Positions 8,896 to 16,221 of a stretch of 64,000 nt of DNA are shown here, in pieces (within the stretch, counting starts at the first letter, position 1; every line of letters begins with the position of its first letter). The notes under the pieces are model-generated. The model did no database searches and was not told the DNA's origin. It saw only the letters and a list, made by a program, of their open reading frames with translations. The stretch lies in the NCBI RefSeq assembly GCF_900169275.1, contig NZ_FXZC01000001.1, positions 558,001 through 622,000 of the forward strand. Direction: 5' to 3'. The DNA comes from Brevibacterium casei CIP 102111. Lineage in GTDB: Bacteria > Actinomycetota > Actinomycetes > Actinomycetales > Brevibacteriaceae. Made by a program: the position numbers and the translations under genes.

Positions 8896-9669
8896 CTACC
8901 CCTGGGCCTTCGCCTTGCGGTTCTCCTTGACGAAGGCGTAGACGAAGATGCCGATGATGAAGGCGAAGGTGATCCACAGGGCGTATTTGTCGATGACTGC
9001 AAGGACGTCGACGGCCGCTTGGCCGAGCTGATAGCCGAGCATCGTCCAGATGAGCGTGAAGATGAGGCTGCCGATGAAGTCGGCGATGAGGAAGGTGCGC
9101 AGGCGCATGCCCGTCCACCCGGCGACGATGAAGACGAGCGTCTGCGGGATTCCGGGGCAGCGGGCGATGACGGTCATGAGGAAGAGCGCCCAGCTGGGAA
9201 TGCCCTTGAGCCGCTCGATGCGTTTGAGCTGCCGTTCGTCCTGGGCGAAGAGCCGGAGCACACCGTCGGCCCAGCGCCGACCGGCGAGCCAGAACGCCCA
9301 GTCGAGTTTGACCATGCCGACGAAGCCGGCGACGATGACGAGCCACAGTGGGATCTCCCCGACCCGGGCGTAGGCGCCGGCGGCGACGATGGCGGTCTTC
9401 GCCCCGTTGATGAATTCCTGGAGCACCGGGGCGTTGACGAGCATCCACGGGCGCAGCGGCAGAAGCGCGAGGTAGATGATCGGGACGCCGATGATGACGA
9501 AGAGGAGCAGCTTGTCGAGCGGTGCCGCCTTCCCCTGCCAGGGTTTGAGCGCCGCCCAGGGGTTCTCCTTCGCTGCCGCGGCGGTCGACTCGCCGTTCGC
9601 GGCGGGGGCATCGTCGTCGGGGAGGGAGTCGTCGCGGCGGTCGTGTTCGTCGTCGGGGCGGCGTTCCAC
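8896..9669 (-). CDS. VTT/DedA-family (SNARE-associated) membrane protein
   Basis: This 257-residue integral membrane protein has a charged cytoplasmic N-terminus (1-50, Asp/Arg/Ala-rich) followed by about five membrane segments. VIIGVPIIYLALLPLRPWML, VAGFVGMVKLDWAFWLAGRR, the proline-containing ARCPGIPQTLVFIVAGWTGM and the last two helices fit the VTT domain. The G-x-x-x-D-x-x-x-Y/W-LG pattern after the re-entrant loop appears as GMVKLDWAFWLAGR. DedA proteins are proposed to move lipids or lipid carriers across the cytoplasmic membrane; the substrate here is unknown. It is transcribed divergently from the acidic-tail protein at 9802. Confidence 0.75.
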   Translation of the reverse strand: MERRPDDEHDRRDDSLPDDDAPAANGESTAAAAKENPWAALKPWQGKAAPLDKLLLFVIIGVPIIYLALLPLRPWMLVNAPVLQEFINGAKTAIVAAGAYARVGEIPLWLVIVAGFVGMVKLDWAFWLAGRRWADGVLRLFAQDERQLKRIERLKGIPSWALFLMTVIARCPGIPQTLVFIVAGWTGMRLRTFLIADFIGSLIFTLIWTMLGYQLGQAAVDVLAVIDKYALWITFAFIIGIFVYAFVKENRKAKAQG

Positions 9670-9801
9670 GCTGATGGGATCTCCTGCGGCTGCGTCGGCG
9701 GTGGGCGTTCACAGTATCGCATGCCTGCGTGGACGCCGCTTAAGAAGACTCTCATCGCCGATCGCTCGACATCGACCGCGGCCTTGGGCAGGGTGGAAGG
9801 T

Positions 9802-10239
9802 GTGGGACGACAGTCGAAAGTGATCAGCGCGGTGGTGACCGGGCTGGTCGTCATTCTCGCGGTGCTGGCCTTCGTCCTCGTCCGCGGAACGTCCCACCCC
9901 GAACGCCCGGACCTCAGCCCGGTCAAGGTCACCCCCACTGCCACGGTCACGGACGGAACCGGCGATCCGAACGGAACGGGGTCCGCGCAGGGTTCCGGCG
10001 CCCCCGACGGCAGCGCTGGTGATTCCAGCGGTTCTCGGGACGGGGGGCAGACACCTGACGGCAGCGGATCGGGGGGTGACGCCTCGGCGAAGGGACGGGG
10101 CGAACTCCAGCACTCCTACGAACCGGCACCGAACCCGCCCCGGGAGGTGCCCTCCGACGGCGACGATGACGACGACGGCGCCGGCGACGACGGCGACGAT
10201 GATGACGACGATGACGGCGGTGACGATGACGACGACTGA
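9802..10239 (+). CDS. Single-pass membrane protein with an acidic Asp-rich tail
   Basis: The GTG at 9802 is preceded by GGGTGGAAG. An upstream in-frame ATG at 9721 has no ribosome site, so the start is uncertain. The product is about 145 residues. A short basic head (GRQSKV) is followed by one hydrophobic segment, ISAVVTGLVVILAVLAFVLV, then a Ser/Gly/Thr/Asp-rich extracytoplasmic region and a C-terminal run of about 35 residues that is almost all Asp and Gly. The tail could bind divalent cations. Its last 14 bases overlap the sensor kinase gene, so the two are co-translated, and it may be an accessory to that sensor. No family recognised. Confidence 0.6.
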   Translation: MGRQSKVISAVVTGLVVILAVLAFVLVRGTSHPERPDLSPVKVTPTATVTDGTGDPNGTGSAQGSGAPDGSAGDSSGSRDGGQTPDGSGSGGDASAKGRGELQHSYEPAPNPPREVPSDGDDDDDGAGDDGDDDDDDDGGDDDDD

Positions 10240-11722
10240 TCGTCGCATCCGGCTCACCGTCGAGAACCGTCTGACAATCGCGGTCACCCTCCTCTCCGTG
10301 CTCGCTCTGACGATCGTCGGCCTCGTCCTCTACTCGGTGGAGTCGAACAACGTCTCCAACCGCCTGTCCGCGTCGATGTCACAGGAGATCGCCGAGATGC
10401 GCGCCTTCGCGCAGACCGGCGTCGACCCGGAGACCGGCCAGCCCTTCACCTCGGTCGACCAGATGCTCGGGCAGTTCCTCGCCCAGAACCAGCCTGACGC
10501 CCACGAAGCGCTCTTCGCGTTCCTCAGCGACGGGCGCGTCCTCTACCAGGGAGAACCGAACACCCTCATCCGCGGCTCGCGCTCGCTCGAAGACGCCGTC
10601 GAAGCCGAATCCGACCAGGGAGGTGAGTTCTCGCTGCGGATCGACGGCAACGAGTACATCGGCTACGTGCTTCCCGTCTCCGCCATCACCTCGGCGCCTG
10701 GAGACGCCACCTCAGCGTCGCCGACCCCGCTGGAGCAGCAGGCGGACCGAGGCAGTGACCAAGGCGGGGAGGCGGGAGAGGAGGACGCGCGCGGTGCCTT
10801 CGTCGTCGTCACCAACGCATCGGACAGCCGGGCCGACCTCACCCAGGTCATGCAGCTCTACGTCGTCGTCGCCCTGCTCGCGACCCTCATCATCTCCGGT
10901 ATCTCCTCCGTGCTCGCCCGTCGTCTGCTCTCCCCGGTCACCGAACTGCGACAGACCGCCCAGTCGATCTCCGCCGGTGATCTCAGCAGCCGGATCGAGA
11001 CCCGCGGCAGCGACGACATCGCCGAACTCGGCCGCACCTTCAACGCGATGCTCGACCGACTCGAATCCTCGTTCGCGACGCAGCGGCAGTTCCTCGACGA
11101 CGTCGGCCATGAGCTGCGCACGCCGCTGACCATCCTCAGCGGCCACCTCGAGACGATGAACGCCGCCGACATCGACGACGTCGACGAGACCCGAGCGCTC
11201 CTCCTCGACGAGACAGACCGGATGACCCGCCTCGTCGAAGAGCTCCTCGTCCTCGCCCGCTCCCGTCGCCCCGACTTCGTGTGCCCCGGCAGCGTCGACA
11301 TCCCGGCCCTGCTCCACCATGTCCTCGCGAAGGCGACGGGGCTGGCGTCGCGGGACTGGCAGGTCGACGTCCCCGAGTCGTTCGTCCTCCGTGCCGACCG
11401 CCAACGCCTCACCCAGGCGCTGCTCCAGCTCGCCGCGAACGCCGTCAACCACACCGAGGAGGGCGGGACGATCACCTTCGGTGCCACCGAGGACGCGACC
11501 CACGTCCACCTGTGGGTGCGCGACGACGGCCCAGGAGTCCCGCCGGAGATCGCGACCGACATCTTCGACCGCTTCACCCGCGGATCCACCGAGGGCAGCG
11601 GCTTCGGACTCGGACTCTCGATCGTCGGTGCCATCGCCGAAGCCCACGGCGGCACCATCGTCCTCGACCCGACCGAGGTCGGCGCCCAGTTCCGCATGAT
11701 CCTGCCGAAAGGACACCAGTGA
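10226..11722 (+). CDS. Two-component sensor histidine kinase
   Basis: This is a 498-residue membrane-bound kinase. A first membrane segment (about 16-38, LTIAVTLLSVLALTIVGLVL) and a second (about 210-232, VVVALLATLIISGISSVLA) flank an extracytoplasmic sensor of about 170 residues. HAMP follows at about 233-285, then HisKA with GHELRTPLTIL (phospho-acceptor His295). The ATPase domain has the N box QLAANAVNHT, G1 DDGPGVP and G2 GSGFGLGLS. It autophosphorylates and passes phosphate to the regulator that overlaps its stop by 4 bases (GTGA). The start is ATG 10226, inside the end of the acidic-tail gene. The signal is unknown; the neighbouring Asp-rich protein suggests a metal or envelope cue, as an inference. 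Confidence 0.93.
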   Translation: MTTTDRRIRLTVENRLTIAVTLLSVLALTIVGLVLYSVESNNVSNRLSASMSQEIAEMRAFAQTGVDPETGQPFTSVDQMLGQFLAQNQPDAHEALFAFLSDGRVLYQGEPNTLIRGSRSLEDAVEAESDQGGEFSLRIDGNEYIGYVLPVSAITSAPGDATSASPTPLEQQADRGSDQGGEAGEEDARGAFVVVTNASDSRADLTQVMQLYVVVALLATLIISGISSVLARRLLSPVTELRQTAQSISAGDLSSRIETRGSDDIAELGRTFNAMLDRLESSFATQRQFLDDVGHELRTPLTILSGHLETMNAADIDDVDETRALLLDETDRMTRLVEELLVLARSRRPDFVCPGSVDIPALLHHVLAKATGLASRDWQVDVPESFVLRADRQRLTQALLQLAANAVNHTEEGGTITFGATEDATHVHLWVRDDGPGVPPEIATDIFDRFTRGSTEGSGFGLGLSIVGAIAEAHGGTIVLDPTEVGAQFRMILPKGHQ

Positions 11723-12378
11723 AGAGCATTCTCGTAGTCGAGGACGAGGACCGGATCTCGTCCTTCATCGCCAAGGGCCTCGGGGCCGCCGGGTTCACCA
11801 CGGAGATCGCCGCTGACGGCATCACCGGCCGCGATCTCGCGATCACCGGTGACTTCGACCTCCTCGTCCTCGACATCGGCCTGCCCGGCCTCGACGGCTT
11901 CAGCGTCCTCGAACAGCTGCGCGAACAGCGGCCCTCCCTGCCGGTGCTCGTCCTCACCGCTCGCGACAATGCCGAGGACACGATCTACGCCCTCGAGTCC
12001 GGCGCCGTGGACTACATGATCAAGCCCTTCCGCTTCGGTGAGCTGCTCGCGCGGATCCGGCTGCGGCTCAAGGAGACCGTCCAGGAGTCTCCGACGACGG
12101 AGCTGACCCGCGGCGACGTGCGCATCGACCTGCTCGGACGTCAGGTCTGGGTCAATGAGCGCATCGTCGACCTCTCGGCGCGCGAGCTCTCCCTCGCCGA
12201 GATCCTGCTCAAGAACCGCGGCAGTGTGCTCTCCCGCGAACAGCTGCTCTCCCATGTCTGGGGTTTCGACTTCGACCCCGGATCCAACGTCGTCGACGTC
12301 TATGTCGGCTACCTCCGCCGCAAACTCGGCAGCGACTTCGTCACGACCGTCCGCGGATTCGGCTACCGCGTCGACTGA
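11719..12378 (+). CDS. OmpR/PhoB-family response regulator
   Basis: This 219-residue protein has a receiver domain at 1-115 (acidic pocket VVEDED, phospho-acceptor Asp52 in LVLDIGLPGLDG, Thr in LVLTARD, Lys in DYMIKPF). A winged-helix DNA-binding domain at about 125-219 ends in TTVRGFGYRVD. It starts with GTG inside the stop of the kinase gene (GTGA overlap), with AAAGGA upstream. The next genes downstream are the glycosyltransferase/ABC operon. The gap between holds three direct repeats at an 11-base period, the spacing at which OmpR-type dimers bind, so control of that operon is likely. Confidence 0.95.
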   Translation: MKSILVVEDEDRISSFIAKGLGAAGFTTEIAADGITGRDLAITGDFDLLVLDIGLPGLDGFSVLEQLREQRPSLPVLVLTARDNAEDTIYALESGAVDYMIKPFRFGELLARIRLRLKETVQESPTTELTRGDVRIDLLGRQVWVNERIVDLSARELSLAEILLKNRGSVLSREQLLSHVWGFDFDPGSNVVDVYVGYLRRKLGSDFVTTVRGFGYRVD

Positions 12379-12494
12379 GCACGACCTGGCGCGCCGACTG
12401 TGCGGGCCCCGACAGCCGACCGCCCGCCGCCGACGGCAACCCGCGCGCAGCCGGGGTCGAACACGAACAAGCGATCCTGTCGGGTCGGGCGCAC

Positions 12495-12510
12495 ATGAGA
12501 GTTCTCTCAT
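12495..12510. promoter_or_regulatory. 16-bp palindrome ahead of the glycosyltransferase operon
   Basis: ATGAGAG (12495-12501), TT, CTCTCAT (12504-12510) is a perfect inverted repeat about 45 bases before the first glycosyltransferase start. It overlaps the first of the three direct repeats, so it may belong to the same regulator site. Confidence 0.45.
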
Positions 12511-12538
12511 CCCCGTCTTACCTGGGGCTTAATCTTCG
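12506..12538 (+). promoter_or_regulatory. Three direct repeats with an 11-base period (probable OmpR-type operator)
   Basis: The elements CTCAT, CTTAC and CTTAA begin at 12506, 12517 and 12528, exactly 11 bases apart. Sites for OmpR/PhoB-type winged-helix regulators are typically direct repeats at 10-11 bases. The adjacent response regulator gene ends at 12378 and the operon starts at 12556, so this is a natural target. The assignment is an inference. Confidence 0.5.
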
Positions 12539-12555
12539 CGGCCAAGCTGAGTGGT

Positions 12556-13791
12556 ATGACAGAGAATCTGAGTATCGCGCTCTTCTCCCACGACTCCCTG
12601 GGGCTGGGCCACATCCGCCGCAACCGGGCGCTCGCCTTCGCTCTCGCCGCGCAGCTGCCTGAACTCACCGGTCGACCGGTGAGCGGCCTCCTCATCGCCG
12701 GCAGCCCCGAAGCCGCCCGCTTCGACCTGCCGACCGGATGGGATTGGATGATCCTGCCGGGAGTCACCCCCGCGAACGGCGGATATGCTCCCCGCGCGCT
12801 CGCCTCGACGATGGAGGGACTGCGCAGCCTGCGATCCGCAGCGATCACCGCCGTCCTCGACCAGCAGCAGCCCGACCTCTTCATCGTCGACCGGCATCCC
12901 TTCGGCATCGACGGCGAACTCGCCGAGGCGCTCGACCGCTGCCGCGTCCACGGGACCCGCACGGTCCTCGGGCTCCGGGAGGTCCTCGACGACCCGTCGG
13001 TCATCGCCGGCGAGTGGGACCGTGTGGGCGGCCCCGACGCCGTGGCCCGAGCGTTCGACGAGGTGTGGGTCTACGGCGATCCCGAGGTCTACGACCCCCG
13101 CGCCACCGGCGAAGTGCCGGCCGAACTGGCCCGCCTCACCCGGATGACCGGATATCTCTCGCTGGCCCGCCGCGAACCCTCGACGCCCGTCCCCGCGGCC
13201 GATCCCGCACTCACGGATGCCGCACCCTTCGTTCTCACCTGCCTCGGCGGGGGCTCCGACGGTGCCGCCCTCGCCGAGCGTGCGATCCTCGCCGCCCCAC
13301 CCGCAGGCCACCGCCACCTCGTCGTCGTCGGCCCGCAGATGGCGACCGCCGAGGTCGACCGCCTCACCGCCCTCGCCCCCGCCGGCACCTCCGTGGTCCG
13401 GCACAGCCCGGACATGCCCGGCCTCATCGCCCGCGCCGAGGCTCTGGTGTGCATGGGCGGATACAACACGATGGCCGAGGTCATGGCGACCCGGACCCCT
13501 GTCCTCGTTATCCCCCGCGTCGGCCACCGCCAGGAGCAGCCGCGGCGCGCCGCAGCCCTGACCGCCGCCGGTGCCCTTGACTCCGCACCCCTGACCGAGG
13601 CGACCCCGGAGTTCCTCCGCGACTGGTTCGGCTCCCACGCTGGGTCCGAGGTCTCCCGCGATCACATCGACCGCGACGGCCTGCGCCGGGTCCCTGTCCT
13701 CGCCGCCGAGCTCCTCTCGGCCGCAGGCACCCTCCCGTTCGCTCCCGCCCACCCGACCACCCTCACCGAGGAGGCCCGCTGTGCCGTCTGA
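12556..13791 (+). CDS. MurG-like glycosyltransferase (COG4671-type), first gene of a glycan/export operon
   Basis: This 411-residue cytosolic GT-B enzyme begins with the motif FSHDSLGLGHIRRN (residues 9-22), a donor/acceptor loop reminiscent of MurG and of predicted glycosyltransferases of the COG4671 type. The second Rossmann half contains VLTCLGGGSDGA and the nucleotide-sugar signature CMGGYNTMAEVMATRTPVL, typical of GT28-like C-terminal domains. It therefore likely transfers a sugar from a UDP- or similar donor to a lipid or glycan acceptor. Its 3' end overlaps the next gene by 11 bases, which makes the five genes a coupled operon. Donor and acceptor are unknown. Confidence 0.8.
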   Translation: MTENLSIALFSHDSLGLGHIRRNRALAFALAAQLPELTGRPVSGLLIAGSPEAARFDLPTGWDWMILPGVTPANGGYAPRALASTMEGLRSLRSAAITAVLDQQQPDLFIVDRHPFGIDGELAEALDRCRVHGTRTVLGLREVLDDPSVIAGEWDRVGGPDAVARAFDEVWVYGDPEVYDPRATGEVPAELARLTRMTGYLSLARREPSTPVPAADPALTDAAPFVLTCLGGGSDGAALAERAILAAPPAGHRHLVVVGPQMATAEVDRLTALAPAGTSVVRHSPDMPGLIARAEALVCMGGYNTMAEVMATRTPVLVIPRVGHRQEQPRRAAALTAAGALDSAPLTEATPEFLRDWFGSHAGSEVSRDHIDRDGLRRVPVLAAELLSAAGTLPFAPAHPTTLTEEARCAV

Positions 13792-15070
13792 GATCGTCCC
13801 CAGCCAGGTCCCGCCTCGGCGGGCCTATGTCCTCAAGATGTATCCCCGGTTCTCCGAGACCTTCATCGTCTCCGAGATCCTCGCCCGCGAGGCGGCGGGG
13901 GAGGACATCGTCATCTTCTCCCTGCGCCCGTGCACCGACGCTCGGTTCCACCCGGAGCTCGCCCGGGTCCAGGCCCCGGTCATCCACGTCCCCCGCCCCT
14001 CGAGCGCCCACGGATTCTGGCAGCTGTGGCAGGAGGCGACAGCGGACCCTGTGCTCGCTGACGGGACGGCCGAGAACCTCGGCGACCTCGTCGGACTCGA
14101 CCACGACGACGCCGCGCAGTCGCTGGCCGTCGCCCGGCTCGCCCGCGAGCACGGTGTCACCCACCTCCACGCGCACTTCGCGTCGGTGGCGACGACCGTG
14201 GCCCGCGCCGCATCCCTGCTCACGGGGATCCCGTACTCGTTCACCACGCACGCGAAGGACATCTTCCACGACAGCGTCGTCACCGCCGACCTCGCCCGGA
14301 AGACCGCCGACGCCGACCACGTCGTCGCGATCAGCGACTTCAACCGGGACTATCTGCGCCGGCGCCTCGGACCGGTCCTCGCCGAGCGGATCCACGTCGT
14401 GCGCAACGGACTCGAACTCGACCGCTTCCCCTACCGACCGGGCCGCCCCGCAGGCTGGGTCGCGCGACTGCTCGCCGTCGGCCGCCTCGTCGAGAAGAAG
14501 GGCTTCACCCACCTCCTCCCCGCCCTCGCACTCCTCCTGGAGTCCGGGCGGGACGTTCGACTCGACCTCGTCGGCACCGGCCCGCTCGAGGCGGAGCTGC
14601 ACGAGCAGATCACCGAGCTCGGCCTCGCCGACACCGTGACGATGCACGGGGCACTGACCCAGCGGGAGGTCACAGCGATGATCGATGACCACACCGCCCT
14701 CGTCGCGCCGTTCGTCCCCGGCTCCGACGGCAACGTCGACGGTCTGCCCACCGTCCTCCTCGAGGGCATGGCCGCGGGCATCCCCTGCGTGGCCGGCAGC
14801 GTCACCGCCGTGCCCGAGATCGTCATCGACGGGCGGACCGGCTGGCTCGTCGACGGCACCGACCCGAATGCCATCGCCTCCGCCGTCGCCGAGGTGATCG
14901 ACCTGACCGCCCATGATCCGCAGACCCTGCGCCGGATCACCGATGCCGCGCGCGACCGCGTCGCCGACCTTCACGACTCCCGGAGGCAGGCCCGGGCGCT
15001 CGCGGATCTCATCGACCGGCCCGCTGACGATGTCGACCAGCCGGTCGAGGAACTCGAGGTCGCCTCATGA
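13781..15070 (+). CDS. GT4-family glycosyltransferase A
   Basis: This 429-residue GT-B protein has an N-terminal acceptor domain with YVLKMYPRFSETFIVSEI and HLHAHFASVATTVARAAS. The C-terminal donor domain has LLAVGRLVEKKGFTHLLPAL and the EX7E region VDGLPTVLLEGMAAGIPCVA (Glu at both ends), followed by DGRTGWLVDGTD. These are standard GT4 (RfaB/PelF-like) features for retaining transferases. It starts with GTG 13781 inside the previous gene (GAGGAG just upstream) and its stop overlaps the next start by 4 bases (ATGA). It probably extends the same glycan as its neighbours. Confidence 0.88.
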   Translation: MPSEIVPSQVPPRRAYVLKMYPRFSETFIVSEILAREAAGEDIVIFSLRPCTDARFHPELARVQAPVIHVPRPSSAHGFWQLWQEATADPVLADGTAENLGDLVGLDHDDAAQSLAVARLAREHGVTHLHAHFASVATTVARAASLLTGIPYSFTTHAKDIFHDSVVTADLARKTADADHVVAISDFNRDYLRRRLGPVLAERIHVVRNGLELDRFPYRPGRPAGWVARLLAVGRLVEKKGFTHLLPALALLLESGRDVRLDLVGTGPLEAELHEQITELGLADTVTMHGALTQREVTAMIDDHTALVAPFVPGSDGNVDGLPTVLLEGMAAGIPCVAGSVTAVPEIVIDGRTGWLVDGTDPNAIASAVAEVIDLTAHDPQTLRRITDAARDRVADLHDSRRQARALADLIDRPADDVDQPVEELEVAS

Positions 15071-16221
15071 GAATCGCCTACGTCCTCCTCGACCCCGGCA
15101 TCGGGATCTTCGGCACCAAGGGTGCCAGCGTCCACGCCCAAGAGGTCATCCGCAGCTTCCGCGCGCTCGGCCACGAGGTCACCGTGTTCTGCACCCGCAC
15201 CGATGACGCCGTGCCCGCCGACCTCGCCGACCTCGACGTCGTCCGCCTCGAGCTGCCCGCAGGGCTCGAGCGCGGCAGCCGGGAGATCGCGCTCCTGCGG
15301 GTCTCCGACCTCCTCGCCGACCTCGTGGCCGGCGAGCACGCAGGCATCGACGTCGTCTACGAGCGGTACTCCCTCTTCTCGACGGCCGGAGCGAGGATCA
15401 GCGAGCGCCTCGGCGTGCCGCTGCTCCTCGAAGTCAACGCCCCGCTCATCGACGAGCAGCGCACGCACCGCGGACTCGTCCACGACGATCATGCCGTCAG
15501 GGCCACGGCCGTGAGCTTCGGGCAGGCGGCACGGCTCGTGTGCGTGAGCGAGGCCGTCGCCGAGTGGGTCCACCGCGACTACCCGGGGCTCGACGATGTC
15601 GCCGTCGTACCCAACGGCGTCAACACCGACCGCATCGTCCCCGGCACGCGCGGCCCAGGCGACCAGGCACCCGATGCTCCTGTGCACATCGGCTTCGTCG
15701 GCACCCTCAAACCGTGGCACGGCACCGACCGGCTGCTGCGTGCGGCCGCCGGACTGCGCGGGGCCTTCCACCTCGACATCGTCGGCGACGGTCCCGAAGC
15801 CGAGGCGCTGGTCCGCCTCGCCGACGACCTCGACCTGGGGGAGCGGGTGACCTTCCACGGGGCCGTCGCCCCCGCCGACGTCCCCGCCCACCTGCGCGGA
15901 TTCGACATCGCATCCGCCCCCTACCCGGGCGGGCCGAACTACTTCTCCCCGCTCAAGGTCTATGAGTACATGGCCGCGGGCCTGCCCACCGTCGCCTCGG
16001 CGGTCGGGGCCCTGCCCGACCTCATCACCGGCACCGGGACCGGGCTCCTCGTCCCACCCGACGACCTCGCCGCCCTCACCGAGGCGCTCCAATCGCTCAT
16101 CGACGACCCCGCCCTGCGCACCCGCATGGGTGAGGCCGCCCGCGCCGGGGCGCTGGCCCGGCACTCGTGGACGAGCCGGTGCCGCGACATCCTCGACCCC
16201 GTCCTCCTGGAGACAGCATGA
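15067..16221 (+). CDS. GT4-family glycosyltransferase B
   Basis: This 384-residue GT-B enzyme differs from the preceding gene but is of the same clan. It has the N-terminal GIFGTKGASVHAQEVIRSF acceptor loop, DVVYERYSLFSTAG, and a C-terminal domain with IGFVGTLKPWHGTDRLLRA. The EX7E-like donor site reads FSPLKVYEYMAAGLPTVAS. It lacks a membrane segment. The start (ATG 15067) and the stop of the previous gene share ATGA, and its own stop shares ATGA with the ABC transporter. Three different transferases in one coupled operon imply a short oligosaccharide of at least three additions or alternative acceptors. Confidence 0.88.
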   Translation: MRIAYVLLDPGIGIFGTKGASVHAQEVIRSFRALGHEVTVFCTRTDDAVPADLADLDVVRLELPAGLERGSREIALLRVSDLLADLVAGEHAGIDVVYERYSLFSTAGARISERLGVPLLLEVNAPLIDEQRTHRGLVHDDHAVRATAVSFGQAARLVCVSEAVAEWVHRDYPGLDDVAVVPNGVNTDRIVPGTRGPGDQAPDAPVHIGFVGTLKPWHGTDRLLRAAAGLRGAFHLDIVGDGPEAEALVRLADDLDLGERVTFHGAVAPADVPAHLRGFDIASAPYPGGPNYFSPLKVYEYMAAGLPTVASAVGALPDLITGTGTGLLVPPDDLAALTEALQSLIDDPALRTRMGEAARAGALARHSWTSRCRDILDPVLLETA

